Of a stretch of 64,000 nt of DNA, positions 8,139-17,393 are shown one piece after another (positions within the stretch are counted from its first letter, which is position 1; every line of letters starts with the position of its first letter). The translations under genes were made by a program, and so were the position numbers. The stretch spans positions 1 through 64,000 of the forward strand of contig NZ_JABASU010000002.1 in assembly GCF_016107555.1 (NCBI RefSeq), read 5' to 3'. Source of the DNA: Psychrobacter celer (lineage in GTDB: Bacteria > Pseudomonadota > Gammaproteobacteria > Pseudomonadales > Moraxellaceae). The notes beneath the pieces were generated by a model. That model was not told where the DNA came from. It saw only the letters and a program-made list of their open reading frames with translations, and made no database searches.

Positions 8139-9098
8139 TTAGCAAACGTCCGCAGTATTATCTTCTATCCATTCTAGGATATCTTGATAAACGGTTTGAT
8201 GGTCTTTTTCATGGAGCGGCTCATGACGCATATTTGGATAAAGCTGGATATCGACGTTGCTAAAGTTTTGCTGGTTTAAGCGGTTGACGATGCGCCGAAT
8301 GCCGCGACCCATATTGCCGATAGGGTCGTCCTCGCCGCTGATAAAGAGCATCGGAAAGTCCTTGGGAATGGTGGCGGCCCAGTGTTTATTCAGCCCCGTT
8401 TCCATCAAACAAAACAGCGTCATAAAGCCGTTATTGGTAAAATCAAAGCCTGTCAATGGATCAGCCTCATAGTCTGCGATGGCTTCAGGGTTTTGACTTA
8501 ACCAAGCAAACTCAGAGTCTGATTGGCGGTTCTTTAGCTTGCTATTGAGGACTTTATTCATGGCCGTGGAAAATACAGGATTTGGGGTTTTTGGGGCGAC
8601 TTTTGCCAAGAGTTTATTGGCAGGTACCAGCACTTTGGTCAAGGGGTTGGCATCTGCACTGCCCATCAAGATAGCACCTGCAAAGCGATGAGCATGATGT
8701 TTGAGGACATTGCGGACGATAAAGGAGCCCATTGAGTGCCCCATGACAAAGTGTGGCACCTCCGGATGACGCGCTTGTAGCTGATCTGCCATCACGATGA
8801 CGTCTTTTAGCAATGACTGCATAGGATGCTCGTCAGCGAAAAAACCTAAGTCTGCTTGGGTTTTGACGGTTTTACCATGGCCTAAATGGTCGTAAGTGGC
8901 GACGGCGATACCGTGATCGGCCAAAAACTGTGCAAAATCTGCATAGCGGCCACTGTGCTCGGCCATACCGTGTACGACGAGTAGAGTGGCCTTGATATCG
9001 GTTTGCGTATCGCTTGGCACAAAAAACGTATGATGTAGATGGTGGATATTGTCTGAGGACAAAATCTGCTCGTGACTGCTATCGGTGCTACTACTCAT
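8139..9098 (-). CDS. Alpha/beta hydrolase, monoacylglycerol-lipase-like
   Basis: 319 residues of serine alpha/beta hydrolase fold. '[15 protein letters not shown]' near residue 40 and 'DHLGHGKT' near 70 are the marks of the lysophospholipase/monoglyceride lipase subfamily (Hydrolase_4). The nucleophile elbow is GHSMG around 120; 'SGEDDPIG' near 255 supplies the acidic residue and 'MRHEPLHE' near 290 the histidine. No signal peptide is seen, so it is probably cytoplasmic. ATG at 9098 with AGGAG seven bases upstream. It ends about 100 bases before dapD on the same strand, but the physiological substrate is not deducible. Confidence 0.85.
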   Translation of the reverse strand: MSSSTDSSHEQILSSDNIHHLHHTFFVPSDTQTDIKATLLVVHGMAEHSGRYADFAQFLADHGIAVATYDHLGHGKTVKTQADLGFFADEHPMQSLLKDVIVMADQLQARHPEVPHFVMGHSMGSFIVRNVLKHHAHRFAGAILMGSADANPLTKVLVPANKLLAKVAPKTPNPVFSTAMNKVLNSKLKNRQSDSEFAWLSQNPEAIADYEADPLTGFDFTNNGFMTLFCLMETGLNKHWAATIPKDFPMLFISGEDDPIGNMGRGIRRIVNRLNQQNFSNVDIQLYPNMRHEPLHEKDHQTVYQDILEWIEDNTADVC

Positions 9099-9214
9099 AA
9101 AAAACTCCTATGATTCGGTAAAATACGGGGCGCATGATTGTCTTAAACATAGAGGACAAATCGCACGATATAAGCTGCCTGATATCGTGCATGATGGGCC
9201 ATATCATTTGACTG

Positions 9215-10978
9215 CTATTGTACTGGACGCTGATAAATAGTGTTGCCTTCTTTGATGGTTTTTACTACTTTAATATTGCGGATATCGGCTGGTTTTATGG
9301 TCAGTGGGTTGTTATCTAAAATCACCAAATCCGCGAGTTTACCAGCAGCCAGTGTGCCTTTGGTGTCTTCTTCAAAATACTGATACGCCGCGTTGCTGGT
9401 GATGGCCTTGAGAGCTTGGTACGGCGTGATGCGTTCATCAGCACCGATGACTTGACCTGTACGTGAGGTGCGATTGACCGCTGTCCAAACAGAAAACAGC
9501 GGATCGACTGGCGTGACAGTGTCGTCGGAGTGATTGGTATAAGGGATGCCCATTTTATCAACTGTAGCAAGAGGGCTTAAGGAGTTGGCGCGTTTTTCGC
9601 CCAAGTTTTTGATATGGACATCGCCCCAAAAGTAAGCGTGGTTGGTAAAAAATGACGGCACCATATTGTACTTTTTAAACGCCGCTAGCTGATCTGGTCG
9701 CGCAAACTGCGTATGAATCGGCACGATACGGCGGTCTTTATCAGCGGCTTGCCCCGTTTGTTTGACCGCATATTCGTGCGCTTTGAGGATCATATCAGTG
9801 GCCGCGTCACCATTATTATGAATAAATAACTGATTGTCATTTTTATAGGCTTTGACAAACATCTCATTCATCTTCTCTTGGCTGATACTCGGCAAGCCGC
9901 GGCAGTCGCTCTCGCAGTCTGGTACAGGCGTCAGATAAGGCTGAGTAAAGTAAGCGGTCTTGCCTTGCGGGGAGCCGTCGGCGATGATTTTGGTGCCTTG
10001 TACCTTAAAACCGCTTTGATAGGTTTGCCATTTAAAGTCTTTATCGGCCAAGTTTTCGTCCAAATCACTAACCCCTGCCAAGGAGACCAAGTCGATTTTT
10101 AGCTTACCATTATCGGCTTGTTTTTGGAAAAACTGAATAGCATCACGGGTAGTAGAGCCGTCTTGCGCTGTGGTCACGCCGTACTTGGCGTAGTAGTCTT
10201 GGGTTTGATCAAAAAACTGCGCTTGCTTGGGCTCAAGCGTCTTAAGCAGTTGATACATAAGCGGATACATCGCTGTCTCTTGTAGCAGACCATTTGGCTC
10301 GTTTGAGCCTTTGATTCGGGCGATATTACCGCCTTCAGGTGACTGGCTATCGGCAGTGATGTCCATAGCAGCCAGCGCACTGGAGTTGGCAACCCCCATA
10401 TGACCACTGGTATGCTGCAAATACACTGGATTGTTTGGCAAAACGCTATCAATCTCTTCTTTGGTCGGATGGCGATCCTCAGTGAGCTGAGTCTCATCAT
10501 AACCCCAGCCAAATATCCACTCACCATCAGCGATATTATTGTCTTTTTTATAAGCCTTTAACGCTCGCAGCACTTTATCGATATTGTCTATCTTACCAAT
10601 CGGCGGCGCGCTCAGATCCACCTGTCCCATAGTGTTGGACACCAAGCCAAAATGACTGTGCGGATCGATAAATCCTGGCAGCAGCGTCTGATGTTGCAAA
10701 TCGACGGTCGCGGCGTTTTTATAGTTGTTTTGCGCGTGTTTTAAGCTGCCAACATAAGCAATCTTACCGTTTTGGGTGACCAGTGCTTGCGCCAGTTGCG
10801 GCTGGTCGCCCTCCATGGTAATGATATTGCCGTTGTAATAGATGGTTGCTTGACTGGTCGCTGTTTGTACCGCCACCGCGCTGTCTTGATTGTTTGCTGT
10901 CAGATTTGCTGCACAGCCGATCATACCCAGTAGGCCCATGCCTAATAAGGCCGGTCTTATAAATAGATGTGTGCTCAT
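9215..10978 (-). CDS. Lipoprotein amidohydrolase (YtcJ/Amidohydro_3 family)
   Basis: 587 residues. The N terminus is a signal peptide with the lipobox MIGC (Cys22), so the enzyme should be anchored in the cell envelope. The body is a metal-dependent amidohydrolase: 'LPGFIDPHSHFG' near residue 105 carries the HxH metal ligands, further histidines lie in 'LFIHNNGDAA' (about 390) and 'PIHTQFA' (about 425), and 'YTNHSDDTVTP' (about 485) holds the acidic residue. The C terminus 'AGKLADLVILDNNPL' is typical of the composite beta domain. Substrate unknown; YtcJ-like proteins are annotated broadly as imidazolonepropionase-like or exoenzyme-like. ATG at 10978 with AGGGAAG upstream. Confidence 0.85.
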   Translation of the reverse strand: MSTHLFIRPALLGMGLLGMIGCAANLTANNQDSAVAVQTATSQATIYYNGNIITMEGDQPQLAQALVTQNGKIAYVGSLKHAQNNYKNAATVDLQHQTLLPGFIDPHSHFGLVSNTMGQVDLSAPPIGKIDNIDKVLRALKAYKKDNNIADGEWIFGWGYDETQLTEDRHPTKEEIDSVLPNNPVYLQHTSGHMGVANSSALAAMDITADSQSPEGGNIARIKGSNEPNGLLQETAMYPLMYQLLKTLEPKQAQFFDQTQDYYAKYGVTTAQDGSTTRDAIQFFQKQADNGKLKIDLVSLAGVSDLDENLADKDFKWQTYQSGFKVQGTKIIADGSPQGKTAYFTQPYLTPVPDCESDCRGLPSISQEKMNEMFVKAYKNDNQLFIHNNGDAATDMILKAHEYAVKQTGQAADKDRRIVPIHTQFARPDQLAAFKKYNMVPSFFTNHAYFWGDVHIKNLGEKRANSLSPLATVDKMGIPYTNHSDDTVTPVDPLFSVWTAVNRTSRTGQVIGADERITPYQALKAITSNAAYQYFEEDTKGTLAAGKLADLVILDNNPLTIKPADIRNIKVVKTIKEGNTIYQRPVQ

Positions 10979-11358
10979 TTTCTTCCCTAGTCTTATCTTT
11001 TCTCATGAATGATAGACGTACTGTGCGCTTTGCCAAAGCATACCGATAGAACCAATCTAACTATAATGCCAAATGCGGTCAATATCCTTGGGCGATTTGT
11101 TGCTTTTCTATCCTGTGGGAGCCAGTAGCGCCTAGAGCATGCATTAATGCTGATATGGAATAAGCAGCTAAATTATAGTTGATCCACTATAAAAGAAATG
11201 CAGTAAGACAGGAAAGCATTTTGCGCAGTATCTGTTTGCGTCGGTGCAGGCAGTTTATTTATCATAAGAATTGCTATAGTATTACAGGTCTGTAACGTAT
11301 CTATTTTTAAAGACTATGCGTTTAGAAAAACGTATAAAACATTTCAAGGATGAATGCC
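10979..11358. other. Intergenic region, divergent promoters
   Basis: No gene seen between the amidohydrolase and the TRAP operon. Part of it (about 11174-11279) resembles the 150-bp repeat family: it begins TATAGTTGATC, contains 'TTTTGCGCAGTATCTG' and ends 'AGAATTGCTATAG'. Confidence 0.5.
11174..11279. repeat. Diverged relative of the 150-bp repeat family
   Basis: Left end TATAGTTGATC and right end GAATTGCTATAG are imperfect inverted repeats, and the interior shares 'GCGCAGTATCTGTTTGCGTCGG'-like wording with the stretch at 3860-3895. It is shorter than intact copies, so internally deleted or only distantly related. Confidence 0.45.
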
Positions 11359-12372
11359 ATGCTCAACTCTTCAAAATCTCCTTTGCTTTTATCGGCGATG
11401 TTAAGTGCTATTTTAGGCCTAACCGCGTGCTCTTCTCCAAGCTCAGAAAACACAGACAATGCAGCGGTAGAAAGTAGTGCCACTGCAGACGATAAGCTGG
11501 ACACAAAGTTTGTCACCATCGCCACAGGCGGCGCATCTGGCCCTTATAATATTATTGGTACAGCACTGTCTGAGGTTTATGCCAAAACCTTTGGGGTCAA
11601 CTCAAAGACGCAGACCACAGGCGCTTCAGTTGAAAACGTCAATTTATTAACCCAAGGCAAGGTAGATATGGTATTGGCGCTGAGCGATGTCGTCACCGAT
11701 GCCGTCGATGGCAAAAATAACTTTGAGCAGCCAATTGACAATATTCAGCAGATCGCTGTGTTATACCCCAATGTCGTGCAAATCGTGACGTCGCAACAGT
11801 CTGGTATCAAAAATATCGAAGATCTGCGTGGTAAGCGTATCGCGGTTGGTGATCAAGGTTCAGGCACAGAGGTGAATGCGCGCACCCTATTAGAAGGCTT
11901 TGGTATTACTTATGATGATATCACCGTCGACTATTTAGGCTTTGCTGAAGCGGCTGATGGTATGAAGGCTGGCAAAATCGAAGCGGCGTTCTTTAGTAGT
12001 GGTCTACCAAACTCGTCATTGATGGAGCTAGAGCAGGGCTTGGATTTGCAGCTGGTCACTATCGATCAAGACAAGTTGAATGAGATCATCGCCACCAAAC
12101 CGTACTTTAAAACCTTTGAGATACCAGCGGGTACTTACGGCAACGAGGCCGCGATACCGACGGCCGCGATTATGAATGCGTTGTTGGTGCGTTCGGATTT
12201 ATCTGAAGACGATGGTTATAAGCTGACTAAGGCTTTGTTTGATAATTTGGACGGCCTAAAAACCGCGCATCAAGCAGCCAATGATATCAGCTTAGAGTCT
12301 GCCAACACTGGTATGGTAGCCCCAATCCATCCTGGCGCTAAAAAGTACTACGATGAGCAAGCAGCCAAGTAA
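11359..12372 (+). CDS. TAXI-type TRAP transporter substrate-binding lipoprotein
   Basis: 337 residues from the ATG at 11359, which has AAGGA eight bases upstream; the in-frame ATG at 11350 overlaps that ribosome site. A lipobox LTAC follows the hydrophobic signal, so the protein is lipid-anchored in the periplasm. 'FVTIATGGASGPYNIIGTALSEV' is the classic TAXI opening, and 'IEDLRGKRIAVGDQGSGTE' is the conserved middle. TAXI proteins bind small organic acids, commonly dicarboxylates or glutamate-like ligands; the ligand here is unknown. It is the first gene of a three-gene operon with a DUF1850 gene and a fused permease, the standard TAXI arrangement. Confidence 0.92.
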   Translation: MLNSSKSPLLLSAMLSAILGLTACSSPSSENTDNAAVESSATADDKLDTKFVTIATGGASGPYNIIGTALSEVYAKTFGVNSKTQTTGASVENVNLLTQGKVDMVLALSDVVTDAVDGKNNFEQPIDNIQQIAVLYPNVVQIVTSQQSGIKNIEDLRGKRIAVGDQGSGTEVNARTLLEGFGITYDDITVDYLGFAEAADGMKAGKIEAAFFSSGLPNSSLMELEQGLDLQLVTIDQDKLNEIIATKPYFKTFEIPAGTYGNEAAIPTAAIMNALLVRSDLSEDDGYKLTKALFDNLDGLKTAHQAANDISLESANTGMVAPIHPGAKKYYDEQAAK

Positions 12373-12877
12373 ACGTCTATGGTTATTAACTAGCGCGGCA
12401 CTGATGGCTGCGCTAGTTTTTTTTGTGCTATGGGCCAGCGTATCCCAGCAGCCCGTTGTCGAAGTGCAAGTCGATGGCACCACCTGTTATTTTACTGAGC
12501 CAAACTTTGAGCTGCGCTGGATCCATTCTGTAGAAAAGCAGTGGTGGGAGGAGCAGTATCAGCGTACAGACGACGGTCTGCTATTGACCACCACTTATTT
12601 TGAAGCGTTTGGTGCAGGTACGCCGTCGACTGAAGCGCTGGCCCCCATACAAAAACCTGGCTATTTGGGTTATCAAATCAACGAAACGCTGCCTAGTCTT
12701 AATTGGGTAGTGTCTAGATTGACCAAGGGTGAGTTAAATTATGCCGACCATCGGCTTTTGATTCATGAGTGGGCGCCAGATTATTCTGAAGTAGCGATTA
12801 CGCCCAAGACGTATCATTTAATTGACAGATTACAAAAGGACTTTTGTCATGAACTCGCAAGTGACGGATCACGATAA
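12353..12877 (+). CDS. DUF1850 protein of TAXI-TRAP operon
   Basis: 174 residues starting with an ATG at 12353 that overlaps the end of the binding-protein gene by 20 bases, and ending inside the start of the permease gene, so translation is probably coupled. One N-terminal membrane segment (about residues 8-30) is followed by a periplasmic domain with 'LRWIHSVEKQWWEEQY' and 'TYFEAFGAGTPS', the two conserved blocks of DUF1850. The family is almost always encoded with TAXI-TRAP transporters and is presumed to assist them, but its action is not established. Confidence 0.85.
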   Translation: MSKQPSKRLWLLTSAALMAALVFFVLWASVSQQPVVEVQVDGTTCYFTEPNFELRWIHSVEKQWWEEQYQRTDDGLLLTTTYFEAFGAGTPSTEALAPIQKPGYLGYQINETLPSLNWVVSRLTKGELNYADHRLLIHEWAPDYSEVAITPKTYHLIDRLQKDFCHELASDGSR

Positions 12878-14933
12878 TGTGACCACGATGTCAGCCAATC
12901 ATGCTGATCTGCCCATCCATGCCAGCACCCATGCTGCTACCAATGTAGATGCCGAGCTTGACGCGCAAGCTCATAATCAGGCCATATTAGAAAAGTATGA
13001 TCGAGAGTCGATCACCCGTCACATTACTCAAGGTCCAGTTAAGTATTTTATCGCTGGGATTTGCATTTTATATTCTATCTTTCACTTGTATATCACCTTC
13101 AACCCAATGCCAGCACTATTGCAGCGCTCTGTACACGTCGGTGTTGGTTTTGCTCTGATATTTCTGATATTTCCAGCCAGTAAAAAAAGTAGCCGCAATC
13201 ACGTCGCTTGGTATGACTGGATTTGGTTCTTGCTATCATTGTCTGGCATGGCTTATCTGATATACGAGTATCAAGATATCGTGACCTCACGTGGTGGTAT
13301 GGCCAATCCGGTCGATGTGATATTTTCTATTATCACCGTCATTTGTGTGTTAGAGGGCAGTCGCCGTATCACCGGTTGGATTTTGCCGATCTTGGCATCG
13401 ATATTTTTGGCTTATCCATTTGTCAGCCATCTAGATTTTATGCCTGATCGATTGCTCACGCGTCCTTATGATATGGGCGATATCTTTGGTCAGTTGTTTT
13501 TAAAAACGGAAGGTCTGTATTCTGTGGCGATTGGCGCGTCGGTGACGTTTATCTTTTTGTTCATCTTATTTGGCGCGTTTTTGGCGCGCTCTGGTATGGG
13601 TCAGCTGTTTAATGATTTGGCATTGGCTATTGCTGGGGATAAAAAAGGCGGCCCTGCCAAGGTTGCAGTCATCTCAAGCGGCTTTATGGGCAGTATCAAT
13701 GGCTCAGCATTATCGAACGTTGTCAGCACCGGCGCGTTTACTATTCCATTGATGAAAAAAGTCGGTTATCACAAAGACTTTTCGGGAGCAGTAGAAGCCA
13801 GCGCGTCAGTTGGTGGGCAGATATTGCCACCGATTATGGGAGCCAGTGCCTTTATCATGGCGGAGACCACAGGGCTACCTTATAGCACCATTGCTCTAGC
13901 GGCTTTATTGCCGGCAGTGCTCTACTATCTGGGCGTTATTGCTCAAGTGCATTTTCGTGCGGGTCGCCGCGACCTAAAAGGCATCGCCAAAGAAAACCTG
14001 CCCGCCGTCAAAGAAGTATTAAAAGCGCGTGGTCATATGCTACTACCGATTGTGTTTTTGATTTATTTATTGATTGAAAACGTACCCGTCGGCTATGCCG
14101 CGGCCTATACCATTGGCTTCACGGTTGCCATTAGTATGCTACGCAAAGAGACCAGAATGGGGTTTTCGGACATTTTGGGTGCACTAGAAGATGGTGCTCG
14201 CCAGTCGCTGGCAGTGATGGCGGCCTGTGCGGTCGTCGGGGTGATCATTGGCGTTGTCAGCTTAACCAGCTTTGGGACGGTGATGACCTCATCCATCGTG
14301 ACATTAGGAGCTGGGTCGTTATTCTTAACCCTAATATTGACCATGCTTGCCTCTATGGTACTCGGCATGGGGCTACCGTCTATTCCTGCGTATATCATTA
14401 CCGCAACGATGGCAGCGCCTGCACTAGCAGGTTTTGATATTCCTATTTTATCAGCGCATATGTTCGTGTTTTATTTTGGTATTTTTGCCAATATTACGCC
14501 ACCTGTCTGTCTGGCAGCCTTTGCTGGTGCGGGTATATCTGGTGGTGACCCGATGAAGACAGGGTTTTTGTCGTTGAAGCTGGCATTGGCCGGATTTATC
14601 GTGCCATTTATGTTCATCTATAGTCCGACAATGCTGATGATAGATCCCACGGGTCTGGCAGTCACGGCAAAAGACTTTCCGCTGCCGCCTATCCTTGATA
14701 TCGTGACAGTGGTATTTACATCGGTAACAGGGGTTATTGCTTTAGGGGCGGCGCTAGAGGGCTATTTTAGGGGCGCTATGAGTCCACTCACGCGTGGCAT
14801 ATTGGCCATCGGCGCGTTACTACTGATTTATCCTGAACTGACCACAGGCTTGGTAGGTGGGATTATCGTGCTAATTATCGCTGTTTGGAACATAAAAACC
14901 GCTGAAAAGCCCACACCGACATTAACGGTTTAA
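12849..14933 (+). CDS. TRAP transporter permease, 4TM/12TM fusion
   Basis: 694 residues. The ATG at 12849 has AAGGAC nine bases upstream; an earlier in-frame GTG/ATG-type start at 12822 lacks one. After a hydrophilic N terminus (about 60 residues) come a small four-helix part (about 60-190, DctQ-like) and a large part with many helices (DctM-like), including 'GSINGSALSNVVSTGAFTIP' and 'VLGMGLPSIPAYII', hallmarks of the fused TAXI permease. It uses an ion gradient to import the ligand delivered by the 11359..12372 lipoprotein. Transcription ends at the hairpin at 15149-15191, after an inserted MITE. Confidence 0.93.
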   Translation: MNSQVTDHDNVTTMSANHADLPIHASTHAATNVDAELDAQAHNQAILEKYDRESITRHITQGPVKYFIAGICILYSIFHLYITFNPMPALLQRSVHVGVGFALIFLIFPASKKSSRNHVAWYDWIWFLLSLSGMAYLIYEYQDIVTSRGGMANPVDVIFSIITVICVLEGSRRITGWILPILASIFLAYPFVSHLDFMPDRLLTRPYDMGDIFGQLFLKTEGLYSVAIGASVTFIFLFILFGAFLARSGMGQLFNDLALAIAGDKKGGPAKVAVISSGFMGSINGSALSNVVSTGAFTIPLMKKVGYHKDFSGAVEASASVGGQILPPIMGASAFIMAETTGLPYSTIALAALLPAVLYYLGVIAQVHFRAGRRDLKGIAKENLPAVKEVLKARGHMLLPIVFLIYLLIENVPVGYAAAYTIGFTVAISMLRKETRMGFSDILGALEDGARQSLAVMAACAVVGVIIGVVSLTSFGTVMTSSIVTLGAGSLFLTLILTMLASMVLGMGLPSIPAYIITATMAAPALAGFDIPILSAHMFVFYFGIFANITPPVCLAAFAGAGISGGDPMKTGFLSLKLALAGFIVPFMFIYSPTMLMIDPTGLAVTAKDFPLPPILDIVTVVFTSVTGVIALGAALEGYFRGAMSPLTRGILAIGALLLIYPELTTGLVGGIIVLIIAVWNIKTAEKPTPTLTV

Positions 14934-14953
14934 AGCGTTAGGTATCTATATTA

Positions 14954-15123
14954 GGGCGTGTCCTCAATTCAATCGATAGCCATCTGAATGGGCTAAAAAT
15001 GGCTAAATCTGGCCAAACGGTGTCAAATAGCTGACTAATATCTTGATATTATCTGCGCTATTTTCCTTGTTTGACAGCGATTTATCTCATTTTTATCGCC
15101 ATTTTTAAAATGAGGACATACCC
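14954..15123. mobile_element. MITE-like element A, copy 2 (170 bp)
   Basis: Same element as 7004-7173 in opposite orientation, equal in length and nearly identical. Ends GGGCGTGTCCTCA and TGAGGACATACCC, flanked by TA (14952-14953 and 15124-15125). It lies between the TRAP permease stop and its terminator. Confidence 0.8.
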
Positions 15124-15148
15124 TAAGAGATTGGTTCATTTGTAAAAT

Positions 15149-15191
15149 ACAAAAAGGGTGAGTAACAAGATCTGTTACTCACCCTTTTTGT
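15149..15191. terminator. Bidirectional terminator between TRAP operon and lipA
   Basis: A 19-bp perfect stem: ACAAAAAGGGTGAGTAACA (15149-15167) pairs with its complement at 15173-15191 around a 5-base loop. A and T runs on the two flanks let it serve both convergent units. Confidence 0.9.
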
Positions 15192-15234
15192 ATTAAAATC
15201 ACAGGTCAACGGTTGCTCAAACCTGATTCAAGCA

Positions 15235-16278
15235 TTAACAACCAAGTTTACCCTCAGCCTCGAGTGCTTTTTTGCTACGGATGGGCGCCGGGCAATCTTC
15301 ACCGTAATACTGACGATCGGCAAAGTAGCTTGAGCGTACCATCGGGCCTGCCCAAATGCTAAAGAAGCCAATCTTTTTGCCATAATTCATATAGCGCTGA
15401 AACTCGTCTGGATGCACGTAGCGATCAACAGGCGCATGATCCTTACTGGGCTGCAGATACTGACCGATAGTAATCATGTCGACATCATGCGCTTTTAGGT
15501 CATCAAGCAGCGCATAGACCTCCTCTTCTGTCTCACCAAGACCGACCATAAAGCCGCACTTGGTGGCGATATCAGGACGACGCGCTTTGTACAGTTTAAG
15601 CAAATCGAGCGAATGCTGATAATCAGAGCCAGGACGGAACGCTTTGTACAGACGCGGCACAGTTTCGATATTATGGTTAAAGACATCTGGCGGGGTTTCC
15701 GTCAATAAATCAAGCGCAATCTCCATACGACCACGGAAATCTGGCACCAATATCTCGATCAAGCAGTTTGGGCTTAGCGCGCGAGATTCGTTCAATACTT
15801 CTACAAAATGCCCAGCGCCGCCGTCCTTTAGATCATCGCGGTCGACAGAGGTGATCACCGCATATTTAAGACCCAAGCCTTGAATGGTCTCAGCAGTGTG
15901 GCGCGGCTCGTCTTTATCAAGCGCATTTGGACGACCATGACCCACATCACAGAATGGACAGCGACGGGTACAGATATCGCCCATAATCATAAAGGTTGCG
16001 GTACCATCGGCAAAGCACTGCGGTAGGTTAGGGCAGGCAGCTTCTTCACAGACGGTATAGAGCTTTTGTTCGCGCAGTGTGGCTTTGATACGTGCGACTT
16101 CCGCAGGGGAAGACATCTTGACCCGAATCCAGTCAGGCTTTTTTTTGGCCTCGACCGTTGGGATGACCTTAATGGGAATACGGGCAACTTTATCATAGCC
16201 ACGTAGCTTTTCGCCTTGCACTGCTTTTTTGGGTTTGGCCTTGGCAGCAGGGACATAGGTTTGTACAGCAGTAGTCAT
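15235..16278 (-). CDS. lipA: Lipoyl synthase
   Basis: About 347 residues. LipA inserts two sulfur atoms into octanoyl groups on E2 and GcvH proteins. Both Fe-S motifs are visible: '[12 protein letters not shown]' for the auxiliary cluster and 'CTRRCPFC' for the radical-SAM cluster, plus '[14 protein letters not shown]' near the C terminus containing the Ser that ligates the auxiliary cluster. ATG at 16278 is preferred; an in-frame TTG six bases earlier is possible since AGAG lies upstream of both. Length is slightly over the E. coli enzyme because of a Lys/Ala-rich N terminus. lipB is not in the window. Confidence 0.95.
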   Translation of the reverse strand: MTTAVQTYVPAAKAKPKKAVQGEKLRGYDKVARIPIKVIPTVEAKKKPDWIRVKMSSPAEVARIKATLREQKLYTVCEEAACPNLPQCFADGTATFMIMGDICTRRCPFCDVGHGRPNALDKDEPRHTAETIQGLGLKYAVITSVDRDDLKDGGAGHFVEVLNESRALSPNCLIEILVPDFRGRMEIALDLLTETPPDVFNHNIETVPRLYKAFRPGSDYQHSLDLLKLYKARRPDIATKCGFMVGLGETEEEVYALLDDLKAHDVDMITIGQYLQPSKDHAPVDRYVHPDEFQRYMNYGKKIGFFSIWAGPMVRSSYFADRQYYGEDCPAPIRSKKALEAEGKLGC

Positions 16279-16395
16279 AATCAATGATCTCTTAACCCTT
16301 TATAGTATAAGGGTTTATGGAATTATCAGTATGCTTTATAGGTGTCTTTATTATAGCAGATATTGCGCTCAGGGTTTATTATTCAACCCTTTGTG

Positions 16396-16806
16396 CTATG
16401 GCTTTTTGTTTAAGTTATCAATATCTATACCCATCTCATTAAATACTTCGATAGCCGCGCGAAAAGCCTCTTGGGTAGCAGGCGCGCCGCAGTAGGGCAA
16501 GCTATGCATCAGTACCTCTCGAATCTCGGCAACGCTCGCCCCGTTATTGATGGCACCGCGAATATGGCCTTTTAGCTCGGTCGGGCTTTTTTGTGCGACC
16601 AAAAAGGCGATGGTGATTAAGGAGCGGTATTTGCGCGGTAATACCGAATCATCCTGCCACGTACTGCCCCAAGCATGCTCGATGATCCAGTCTTGCAGCG
16701 GCTGGGTAAAGCCAGTGGCGTTATCTAATGAGCGTTTGACATGTGCTTCGCCCATCACTTCAGTGCGTACTTGTAGGCCGTTTTCATAAGTGGTGTTGTT
16801 TGACAT
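16396..16806 (-). CDS. Carboxymuconolactone decarboxylase-family protein
   Basis: 136 residues. 'SLITIAFLVAQKSPTELKGHIRGAINNGASVAEIREVLMH' cut down to its key parts (LITIA, LKGHIRGA, GAS..EI.EVL) matches the CMD/AhpD-like helical fold; the C-terminal 'YCGAPATQEAF' is as in gamma-carboxymuconolactone decarboxylases. There is no CxxC pair, so it is not AhpD-type. No other protocatechuate-pathway gene is nearby, and many family members have unknown roles, so decarboxylase activity is only a possibility. The start codon lies 26 bases from a 150-bp repeat that may contribute upstream control sequence. Confidence 0.8.
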   Translation of the reverse strand: MSNNTTYENGLQVRTEVMGEAHVKRSLDNATGFTQPLQDWIIEHAWGSTWQDDSVLPRKYRSLITIAFLVAQKSPTELKGHIRGAINNGASVAEIREVLMHSLPYCGAPATQEAFRAAIEVFNEMGIDIDNLNKKP

Positions 16807-17393
16807 ATTGTGGTCGTCTCTGTTGTTTATTGTATAATCAATTGAAAATAAAACTGTTATATAAGTTTAAACGAGCTACTGGTATAAATTTTACTTGCGT
16901 GCTGCGTTCCCAGAGGCTGCGCAACCTACGTTTAAACATAGCATCCCAGTAGCGCTATATTCTTTTTAGAGTGCATCGGCTATATGTGGTATGGATATTT
17001 TAACTTCTTATCTCTGAGATTTTTCGCCGTGTTTTGTATTTAGGTGTATGCGCAGTTTTTCAAGTCTGTGTTGCCCTATAAGCGGCCATCTGTACTTTTA
17101 AAATCGCAGTTGTTATGTCGTTGATGTTGATTATACAGGCAAAAAATAACCTCTAAGACAGCCGATTATTTTTAGACGAATAGGGAGATAATCAGTCCTC
17201 TGATTGATAGTACTATTTTTATAATAAATGTCCAATATGGCCTTATTCTGAGCCTTTTAAAGCCATAGCCATTAACATTTAGAGCGTTTTAAGCTATGAT
17301 TGCACGGATAATTATTTCATCTAGTACACAGACGCAGGCGGTCATGCTGACTCCCACGTATTGTGCTAACCCCAACTGACGAGGACGACTATT
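16807..17393. other. Intergenic region, acnB leader and repeat
   Basis: 587 bases without a gene. The first part is a 150-bp-family repeat (16833-16984). The rest is AT-rich and presumably carries the acnB promoter; I see no certain operator or small ORF. Confidence 0.5.
16833..16984. repeat. 150-bp repeat B, copy 1
   Basis: Imperfect inverted ends TATAATCAATTGAAAATAAA and TTTTTAGAGTGCATCGGCTATA-type. The core 'TTTTACTTGCGTGCTGCGTT', 'CCCAGAGGCTGCGCAACCTA' and 'CATCCCAGTAGCGCTAT' is shared almost exactly with 45268-45417 and, inverted, 29720-29869. Non-coding. Confidence 0.8.

Noticed and set aside
8038-8145. 36-residue N-terminal extension of DapD
   Set aside because: No family similarity, overlaps the next gene's end, and ATG at 8037 has AGGA in place.
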